Below are positions 6,197 to 10,746 of a stretch of 10,746 bases of DNA, one piece after another. Both the position numbers and the translations under genes were made by a program. The stretch comes from Anaerolineaceae bacterium UBA5365. Its GTDB lineage: Bacteria; Chloroflexota; Anaerolineae; Anaerolineales; Anaerolineaceae. The stretch lies in contig DHPL01000067.1 in assembly GCA_002407905.1 (NCBI GenBank), positions 740-11,485 of the forward strand. Direction: 5' to 3'. Each line of letters opens with the position of its first letter. Position 1 is the first letter of the stretch. The notes beneath the pieces are model-generated. The model had not been told where the DNA came from, ran no database searches, and saw only the letters and a program-made list of their open reading frames with translations.

Positions 6197-7185
6197 CACT
6201 CATCCATGCCGGGCTGGTAGGTTTCCAGGTCCATCATCGGGTCTTCGCGCTTGCGGTTCACCGCGTGGTAATTGATCGCGTTCACCAGGTGCGCACCAAA
6301 AAAGAGGATGAAGCTGGTGAGGTAGATCCAGAACATCAAAGCCATGATCGAGCCCAGGGAGCCGTAGACCAGGGTGTAATTAGCAAAACCGGAGCCCAAT
6401 GCCCAGGTGAGCGAGCGGGTGGCCAGCTCCCAGAAAATGGCGGCTACCACCGCCCCAATAATGCGCGCCTGCGGTTTTACGGAAACGTAACGCGGCAGCC
6501 AGGTGTAAACACCCCAGAAGAGTAAAAACTTGATCACCAGCGGCAAAGCCCAGGCGATCCAGCCCCAGGCTGGGGTTTCAGTGAGCGGCTTGCCTCCGAT
6601 ACTCAGGTCCAGCCAGGGGATCAGGCTGAAGAGCGTGTTCACGAAGAGCGAGAGCACAAAGAGCAGAAATAAAAGCAGGATCATGGCAATGGCCATCACC
6701 CGGGTCTGCAGGAAGCCGGGCTTACGCTCTTGTGGGAATGCCCTGTTGACATTGATGATCACCTTGTCAAACACATTTGAGGCCGACCAAACCAAGGACA
6801 CCAGGGCCAGCAGTGTAGCCGCGCCCCTGGCAGCCAGCACATCGTTGAAGAGCTGGTTGATCGTGGCGGCGGAAACCGGGATGAACGAAGTAACCGCCTC
6901 CAGTAAGGTGGCTTTCACAACATCCTGCTCAAGGAAGAATGAGGCGATGGTCACGATCACCAGAAGAATCGGGAAAATCGAGAACATGGCATAGTAGCCA
7001 AGGCCCGCCGAAGCTTCCGCCCCGCGGGCAATCGTAAAGTTGTTGACCGCGTGGCGCACAACGCCTAAAAGCCCGCCGGTGCTGCGATTGACGGAGAGGT
7101 AAAGCCGCTGAGCCCGCTGACGATACTTCGCCTTTTGCTCGTCGCTGGGCTTGGTTTTGGCATATAGGTTCTGCCACCAGTTCAT
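6196..7185 (-). CDS. YihY/BrkB-family inner-membrane protein
   Basis: This 329-residue multipass membrane protein belongs to the YihY/virulence-factor BrkB family, older annotations of which as 'ribonuclease BN' are not supported. Its molecular function is not established. A cytoplasmic basic N-terminus (1-50) precedes about six hydrophobic segments: 62-85, 122-136, 162-188, 207-229, 241-262 and 275-303. Family hallmarks are the early GLGYYAMFSIFPILL (61-75) and the late NYTLVYGSLGSIMALMFWIYL (269-289) followed by FGAHLVNA (296-303). The C-terminus is hydrophilic. No Shine-Dalgarno precedes the ATG, and a TATAAT box ends only 7 bases before it, so the mRNA may be leaderless. The downstream glycosyltransferase overlaps its stop codon, which suggests a shared envelope-related role. 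That link is inferred from context only. Confidence 0.92.
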   Translation of the reverse strand: MNWWQNLYAKTKPSDEQKAKYRQRAQRLYLSVNRSTGGLLGVVRHAVNNFTIARGAEASAGLGYYAMFSIFPILLVIVTIASFFLEQDVVKATLLEAVTSFIPVSAATINQLFNDVLAARGAATLLALVSLVWSASNVFDKVIINVNRAFPQERKPGFLQTRVMAIAMILLLFLLFVLSLFVNTLFSLIPWLDLSIGGKPLTETPAWGWIAWALPLVIKFLLFWGVYTWLPRYVSVKPQARIIGAVVAAIFWELATRSLTWALGSGFANYTLVYGSLGSIMALMFWIYLTSFILFFGAHLVNAINYHAVNRKREDPMMDLETYQPGMDE

Positions 7186-7192
7186 AGGCCAA

Positions 7193-7222
7193 ATTATAAG
7201 GCCTTAAGCAAGCCGCTTTGAA
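7193..7222 (-). promoter_or_regulatory. Promoter for the YihY-glycosyltransferase unit, predicted leaderless
   Basis: On the minus strand TTCAAA (7222..7217, 4 of 6 matches to TTGACA) lies 18 bases before a perfect TATAAT (7198..7193). The -10 ends 7 bases before the ATG at 7185, so RNA synthesis should start at or next to the start codon. AGGCC (7186-7190) and GGCCT (7200-7204) flank the -10 as a 5-bp inverted repeat. Confidence 0.5.
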
Positions 7223-7259
7223 GCCCCAGCCTGGGGGAACCTACCGCTCGTGGAATACG

Positions 7260-7265
7260 TATAAT
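7260..7265 (+). promoter_or_regulatory. -10 box upstream of the MazG-like gene
   Basis: A perfect TATAAT lies 18 bases before the ATG at 7284, leaving room for the GGAGGT ribosome binding site in a very short leader. No good -35 is found 16-18 bases upstream (the sequence there is GAACCT) and there is no TGn extension. Activator dependence or a chance match are both possible. Confidence 0.4.
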
Positions 7266-7283
7266 TAGCCCTGCGGAGGTACT

Positions 7284-7688
7284 ATGGATTTTGAGCTCAT
7301 TGCGGCATATTACCAAGCCAGGGGCATAGCTTTCCCAGGTCAGAAGAGCGCCTTGCTCTTTTTCCTTTCCGAGGTAGGCGAGCTGGCTCAGGCCTACGAA
7401 AGGCTTCGCCCGGTGGATTTGGATGAAGAAGAGGTACAACTACTTCAGGATTTCGCTGCCCTTGGCGCCAAGGCCGATCAAATCGTCAGCCGTATCCCCG
7501 GATGGATCCGTAACAATGACCGCAGCAAGCAGGAAAACATCCGTTTTGAAGTTGCGGATTGCGAGATGATGCTGAATGTATTCATGCATTGTTATGCGGG
7601 TACAAGCGCGGAGGCCGCCCTGCGTGAGAAGATGCAGCTTAAACTTGGCTATCCCATCGAAGAAGCCATGCAGGCAGGCAATCAATAA
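7284..7688 (+). CDS. MazG-like nucleotide pyrophosphohydrolase
   Basis: This small 134-residue, all-alpha cytoplasmic protein resembles the MazG/all-alpha NTP pyrophosphatase superfamily, which cleaves (d)NTPs to monophosphate and pyrophosphate, often to remove damaged or surplus nucleotides. The magnesium-binding signature is split as expected: E30-V-G-E33 within FLSEVGELAQAY and E89-V-A-D92 within RFEVADCEMMLNVF. A linker helix region rich in acidic residues (43-60) lies between them. It is a single-domain form, about half the length of E. coli MazG. GGAGGT lies just before the ATG. Its stop overlaps the start of the CPBP gene by one base (TAATG), so the two are translationally coupled. The substrate is unknown. 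Confidence 0.8.
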   Translation: MDFELIAAYYQARGIAFPGQKSALLFFLSEVGELAQAYERLRPVDLDEEEVQLLQDFAALGAKADQIVSRIPGWIRNNDRSKQENIRFEVADCEMMLNVFMHCYAGTSAEAALREKMQLKLGYPIEEAMQAGNQ

Positions 7689-8686
7689 TGATCGAGAAGA
7701 TTGAACGCAAACGCGTTTGGCTTTTTTTGGCCATCAGTTTCGGCCTCGCCTGGGCAGCGGCCCTCGCCATTTACCTTACTGGCGGCATCACCGCAAGCCC
7801 GCCACTGCTTCCGGGGTCACAAGTAACCCTTGCAGTGGTGCTGATGGCTGGCGTGATCATGATGGCACCCACGGTTGCCAACATCCTCACCCGCCTGATC
7901 ACCCGGGAGGGGAAAGAAAGTTTGTACTTGCGCCCGGGTACCCGCCCCAAGCCCGCGCTTTACTGGCTGGCGGCCTGGTTCGTAACCGCCCTTCTAATTC
8001 TGGCCGGAGCGGCACTCTTTTTCTGGCTCTTTCCGCCCTATTTCGATTCTGATTTCACCACCATCAAAACCCTCCTGGAGCAGCAGGCCCAGGCCCAGGG
8101 CGTGCCCGCCCCGGCGGTGGATCCCTGGTTTGTAGTGGCTAGCAGCGTTGTGCAGGCTCTGCTTCTGGCGCCAGTCCTGAATGCGCTTTTTACCTACGGC
8201 GAGGAATTTGGCTGGCGGGGTTACCTGCTGCCCAAACTGCTGCCCCTGGGAAACCGCAGAGCAGTCTTGCTCAGCGGAGTCATCTGGGGGCTCTGGCACG
8301 CCCCATTGATCGCCATGGGGCACAACTATGGTACGGATTACCTGGAATACCCCTGGTTGGGAATCCTGATGATGATCGTATTTTGCGTCGGTTTCGGAAC
8401 TTACCTCGCCTGGCTCACCCTCAAGGAAGGCAGCATCTGGCCGGCGGTGATCGCTCATGCCGTGATGAATGCTTTGGCTGGCATTTCAGGCTTGGTGCTC
8501 GCGGCAAAAGTGGATCCGGTGATGGGCCCAATGCCGGTCAACCTGATTGGCGGCACACCATTCCTGCTGCTCACGCTCTTTTTCCTGATGATCCCGGAAG
8601 CCCTCAGCGAGGCACGGAACAAGCCACGTTGGCAACCTATACCAATCGACGCTCCGGAAGATGGCCCAACCAGCCAGGATGCTTAA
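7688..8686 (+). CDS. CPBP-family intramembrane metalloprotease
   Basis: This 332-residue multipass membrane protein carries the full motif set of the CPBP (CAAX protease/bacteriocin-processing, Rce1-like, formerly Abi) family. The motifs are E172-E173-F-G-W-R177 in TYGEEFGWRGYL, the W200-x-x-x-H204 segment in GVIWGLWHAPL, and H257-A-V-M-N261 in VIAHAVMNA. The Glu and His residues are the expected zinc-site and catalytic groups. About eight hydrophobic segments are visible: 10-30, 45-68, 90-115, 147-167, 193-210, 222-244, 250-272 and 284-303. A hydrophilic Pro/Asp-rich tail (305-332) follows. Some members process prenylated or peptide substrates; the substrate here cannot be predicted. The start overlaps the MazG-like stop. 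The gene ends one base from the end of the convergent lipoprotein gene. Confidence 0.93.
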   Translation: MIEKIERKRVWLFLAISFGLAWAAALAIYLTGGITASPPLLPGSQVTLAVVLMAGVIMMAPTVANILTRLITREGKESLYLRPGTRPKPALYWLAAWFVTALLILAGAALFFWLFPPYFDSDFTTIKTLLEQQAQAQGVPAPAVDPWFVVASSVVQALLLAPVLNALFTYGEEFGWRGYLLPKLLPLGNRRAVLLSGVIWGLWHAPLIAMGHNYGTDYLEYPWLGILMMIVFCVGFGTYLAWLTLKEGSIWPAVIAHAVMNALAGISGLVLAAKVDPVMGPMPVNLIGGTPFLLLTLFFLMIPEALSEARNKPRWQPIPIDAPEDGPTSQDA

Positions 8687-8687
8687 A

Positions 8688-9119
8688 TCAGGGCTGCTTT
8701 TCCAGAACAAAGCTTACGATTTGCTGATCGGCAGGCACCGTTTTCTCATAAACGGGGTAGGGCTGCACGTCCTGAACGCTCAACCGGTATGCCCCAAAGT
8801 TTAGCGTCTGCTCCTCTTTAGGACCTGCGCCAAAGCGCAGCTCAACAGCCTGCTTACCATTGGAATCTTCTAATTCAAGGCTTAGCGTTGCCCAGCCGGC
8901 ATGCACGCACAGGACACCCTCCGGGCAGCGGCTATCATTCACCGCAACCAGCTTTAAGCTCAATTGATCCTCCAGCACCGCCGTGTTCATCCCCTCAACT
9001 GGGCGCAGTTCAAAACTTTGCCCCGGCTGGATTTTTACCGGACCCTCCTGCTTCACCAGGCAAGCAGCAGTGAGCGCTAAAAACCATAAACCGATGAGTG
9101 CAATAAATATCCTTTTCAT
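8688..9119 (-). CDS. Small lipoprotein of unknown function with a Cys-X5-Cys segment
   Basis: This 143-residue putative lipoprotein has a basic start (MKR), a hydrophobic stretch (4-18) and a lipobox-like LTAAC with the lipidated cysteine at 20. The mature part is predicted to be mostly beta strands. Its most distinctive segment is NDSRCPEGVLCVHAGWATLSLEL (61-83), with cysteines at 65 and 71. I recall similar 'DSRCP..C..AG' segments in short uncharacterised bacterial exported proteins, but I cannot name a family. No enzymatic motif is visible. GGGAG lies at a suitable distance before the ATG. It is a separate minus-strand gene, 86 bases downstream of the HIT gene, and its end is tail-to-tail with the CPBP gene with a single base between them. 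The 9120-9205 gap shows no convincing promoter or terminator. Confidence 0.8.
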   Translation of the reverse strand: MKRIFIALIGLWFLALTAACLVKQEGPVKIQPGQSFELRPVEGMNTAVLEDQLSLKLVAVNDSRCPEGVLCVHAGWATLSLELEDSNGKQAVELRFGAGPKEEQTLNFGAYRLSVQDVQPYPVYEKTVPADQQIVSFVLEKQP

Positions 9120-9205
9120 GGGAACTCCCTTAGCATGGTTTTAAGACGCCTCAGCCTGGCTCCAGGTTCCGCCTCGATGACCGCAAAGCTGATTTGCAAA
9201 AAGGT

Positions 9206-9544
9206 TTAGGGAATTCCGGGGCCGTAGAGGTGCCAGTGCATATGCGGCGTAACGCCATCGCTTCCGGCATTCACCCGCAGGTAAAAACCCGGCCCGTCCA
9301 GGTTAAATTCCTTGGCTAATACTTGCACGGCGGTCAGGATAGAAACCAATAAAGCACCATCCAGCGCTTCGGGAGCGAGCAGCGAGCCAATGTGGGCCTT
9401 GGGAATGATCACGATGTGCAATTTCTCGGTAGGTAGCGGCCTGGGATGGTGAAAAGCGAGCACACGCTCATCTTCCCAGAGCTTGTCCACGCTCAGTTTT
9501 CCGCTGAGCACTTCCTCGCAGTACCAATCCGGGCGGGGTGTCAT
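9206..9544 (-). CDS. HIT-family nucleotide hydrolase/transferase
   Basis: This 112-residue cytoplasmic protein belongs to the histidine triad superfamily, close to the Hint/HinT branch. These enzymes hydrolyse nucleoside phosphoramidates or transfer nucleotidyl groups through a histidine nucleophile. The histidine triad is complete at the C-terminus as H101-M-H103-W-H105 in TPHMHWHLYGPG. KLHIVIIPKAHIGSL (41-55) is the typical strand region after the first domain half, and LRVNAGSDGVTP (89-100) matches the Hint 'NxGxxxGQ' loop with Thr98-Pro99-class changes. Length fits Hint proteins. It starts 4 bases after the end of the YitT-like gene and lacks a strong Shine-Dalgarno, so it is probably expressed from the same transcript. 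Its physiological substrate is unknown. Confidence 0.9.
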   Translation of the reverse strand: MTPRPDWYCEEVLSGKLSVDKLWEDERVLAFHHPRPLPTEKLHIVIIPKAHIGSLLAPEALDGALLVSILTAVQVLAKEFNLDGPGFYLRVNAGSDGVTPHMHWHLYGPGIP

Positions 9545-9548
9545 CGGA

Positions 9549-10445
9549 TCAGTGGTTTTCGTGCAGGGGTTTGAATCCTTCGCCCAGCACCTCGTTCGCC
9601 TGACCGATCACCATAAAGGCATCCGGGTCAACATCGTGGACGATGGTTTTCAGCCGGGGCACTTCCGGCGCGGTCAGCACCACATAAACGATCGGGCGGT
9701 CTTTCTGAGTATAGCCCCCCCGGCCTGGGAGGATCGTCACGCCGCGTTCCAGTTCGTCGAAGATTGCCTGGGTCACCTGTTCCGTCTCATCGCTGATAAT
9801 CATGGCCGCGCGCACGATGTTCGAGCCCTCGGCCATACGGTCCGCCGCGACGCCGGAGAGAAAGATCATGATCAGGCCGTAGAGCGCCCGTTCCCAACCA
9901 AAAAAGAAACCGGCAACAATGACTGCCAGGGAATCCGTGATCATGTACGACATGGAGATTGAAACCCCAAAACGCCGGTTGAGGATGCGGCTGAGGATAT
10001 CCGTGCCGCCGCTGGTGCCGCGCCCAAGGTAAACGATGCCCAGCCCAATGCCCAAAAGAATACCCCCGTAAAGCGTGTTCAGCACTACATCATGGGTAAG
10101 CGGTTCAACGCCGGTGGTGGCAATAATCAGGTCTGTGAAAACAGCAAATGCGATCAGGCTGATGATCGTGCGCAAGGCAAAGCGCGGGCCGCCCAAATAC
10201 CGCCAGCCCAAAATGAAGAGCGGAACATTGCCCAGCAGCACCACCAGACCGATGGGCCAGCCCAGGGTATAGTACAAAATTTGGGCAAAGCCGCTGATGC
10301 CGCCGCTAACCAGGTTAGCCGGCACCAAGAAGAGGCGCATGGCCAGGGCCTGCACCAAAGCGCCCAGGCTGATGATCAGAAAATCCCGCAGCGATCGCCA
10401 CGAGAAATCCAACTGGGAGAAAAATTCTTTCACCTTTTGCTGCAT
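9549..10445 (-). CDS. YitT/DUF2179-family membrane protein
   Basis: This 298-residue membrane protein belongs to the YitT family: an N-terminal membrane domain plus a C-terminal soluble DUF2179 domain. The family's function is not established. Hydrophobic segments lie at about 22-42, 60-80, 92-110, 122-141, 165-182 and 186-200. Typical motifs are the VPANLVSGGISGFAQIL region (41-57) and YLGRGTSGGTDILSRIL (139-155). The DUF2179 domain (about 212-286) contains the characteristic RGVTILPGRGGYT (234-246) and a VDPDAFMVIGQANEVLG segment (272-288). GGAGGG lies a few bases before the ATG, and a minus-strand TATAAT further upstream could start transcription. The HIT gene follows after 4 bases, suggesting a two-gene unit. 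Confidence 0.93.
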   Translation of the reverse strand: MQQKVKEFFSQLDFSWRSLRDFLIISLGALVQALAMRLFLVPANLVSGGISGFAQILYYTLGWPIGLVVLLGNVPLFILGWRYLGGPRFALRTIISLIAFAVFTDLIIATTGVEPLTHDVVLNTLYGGILLGIGLGIVYLGRGTSGGTDILSRILNRRFGVSISMSYMITDSLAVIVAGFFFGWERALYGLIMIFLSGVAADRMAEGSNIVRAAMIISDETEQVTQAIFDELERGVTILPGRGGYTQKDRPIVYVVLTAPEVPRLKTIVHDVDPDAFMVIGQANEVLGEGFKPLHENH

Positions 10446-10469
10446 CGGCCCTCCAATTTGACCGCTGCG

Positions 10470-10475
10470 ATTATA
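10470..10475 (-). promoter_or_regulatory. -10 box upstream of the YitT-HIT unit
   Basis: A perfect TATAAT is read on the minus strand (10475..10470), 24 bases before the ATG at 10445. The GGAGGG ribosome binding site lies between them. No acceptable -35 hexamer is visible 16-18 bases upstream, so this is a partial promoter call. Confidence 0.4.
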
Positions 10476-10620
10476 GCCGAGTTGCTCCCTAAAGGGCAGG
10501 GGGAACGGGGCTTTCCCTCGTTCGAATGGGAAAAATACATGGTTGAGAACGCGGCGGAGGCAAGCGGAAACCTAGGCAGCATGCCTCTCCCATTCTGCAT
10601 GGCCCGCTAAAAACCAGAGC

Positions 10621-10746
10621 CTATTTACCGATGATCGGAAGGTATTGGCACTTACTCGTGCTGCAGTTTGGCGGCATTGGGGAGGAGCGTGCGTCCAGAA
10701 CCGCCACCACGCTATCAATCACGTTGCAGTCAATGTTCATCGAAAC
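10621..10746 (-). CDS. C-terminal fragment of a probable exported protein
   Basis: The minus strand is open from the window edge to a TAG at 10623..10621, giving the last 41 residues of a protein that begins outside the window. The fragment contains three cysteines (in IDCNV, PPNCST and SKCQY) and ends CQYLPIIGK. That tail resembles the YLPL(V/I) motif of the exported protein at 4469-5278. Cysteine pairs and the motif suggest an extracellular or surface protein. A plus-strand frame over the same bases is also open but has no ribosome binding site. The bases downstream (10446-10620) carry no convincing terminator. Confidence 0.5.
   Translation of the reverse strand, partial: VSMNIDCNVIDSVVAVLDARSSPMPPNCSTSKCQYLPIIGK

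Noticed and set aside
7224..7238. CCCCAGCCTGGGG palindrome as a terminator
   Set aside because: The arms are separated by one base, so the stem cannot close properly, and no T run follows.
9483..9962. A 159-codon plus-strand frame opposite the YitT-like gene
   Set aside because: The minus-strand gene is clearly identified; the plus frame has no ribosome binding site or recognisable domain.
10555..10595. GAGGCA/TGCCTC inverted repeat as a terminator for the right-edge gene
   Set aside because: The loop is over 20 bases, the arms are 6 bp and there is no T run on the minus strand.
10092..10610. A 172-codon plus-strand frame running from the YitT gene into the intergenic region
   Set aside because: It is Gln/His-rich in the way expected of an antisense frame, lacks a ribosome binding site and matches no family.
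10630..10746. A plus-strand frame starting ATG at 10633 and open to the edge
   Set aside because: No ribosome binding site precedes it, and the overlapping minus-strand frame has a more convincing exported-protein C-terminus; with so little sequence this is not certain.
1..10746. CRISPR array, insertion sequence, tRNA, rRNA, attachment site or phage gene
   Set aside because: No regularly spaced repeats, transposase motifs, cloverleaf-like segments or terminal inverted repeats were seen on either strand.

Overview
The window looks like ordinary chromosomal DNA from a free-living bacterium, most likely a member of the Chloroflexota (Anaerolineae-like). That placement is an inference. It rests on moderately high GC, strong GGAGG-type ribosome binding sites, TATAAT promoters, and a short 'YLPL(V/I)' motif in two secreted proteins that I associate with Anaerolineae exported proteins. 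There are no rRNA or tRNA genes, insertion sequences, CRISPR arrays or phage genes. Coding density is very high and no gene-free stretch exceeds 300 bases. The longest gaps are about 175 bases, at 72-247 and 10446-10620. The first holds a promoter; the second holds only a -10-like box for the yitT-type gene and no convincing terminator.

Left part (1-5278, mostly plus strand). The start of an unidentified minus-strand gene lies at the left edge. It is divergent from a prohibitin/SPFH membrane protein gene that ends in a strong intrinsic terminator. A promoter whose -35 box lies inside that terminator's T-tract then starts a two-gene unit: trpS (tryptophanyl-tRNA synthetase) and, 5 bases later, a cation diffusion facilitator with the Asn/Asp site residues of manganese exporters. 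An imperfect hairpin separates this from a YqhD-like NADP(H)-dependent, metal-dependent alcohol/aldehyde dehydrogenase, which ends in a textbook terminator with a C(UACG)G loop. A second promoter overlapping that terminator precedes a secreted protein with two fibronectin-III-like repeats.

Middle (5318-8690). A minus-strand pair encodes a YihY/BrkB-type membrane protein and a GT2 glycosyltransferase joined by overlapping stop and start codons. The YihY gene has a TATAAT box so close to its ATG that its mRNA is predicted to be leaderless. Divergent from it, a plus-strand pair encodes a MazG-like nucleotide pyrophosphohydrolase and a CPBP-family intramembrane protease, joined by TAATG.

Right part (8688-10746, all minus strand). 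This holds a small lipoprotein with a conserved-looking Cys-X5-Cys segment, a HIT-family hydrolase placed 4 bases after a YitT/DUF2179 membrane protein, and, at the right edge, the C-terminal 41 residues of a probable exported protein ending in YLPIIGK.

The genes are mainly housekeeping, metal homeostasis, redox and envelope functions arranged as short independent units. I see no clear novel multi-gene system. The observations most worth checking are the manganese-type site in the CDF transporter, the predicted leaderless yihY transcript, the terminator/promoter overlaps, the hairpin before the dehydrogenase, and the coupled MazG-CPBP and YihY-GT2 pairs.
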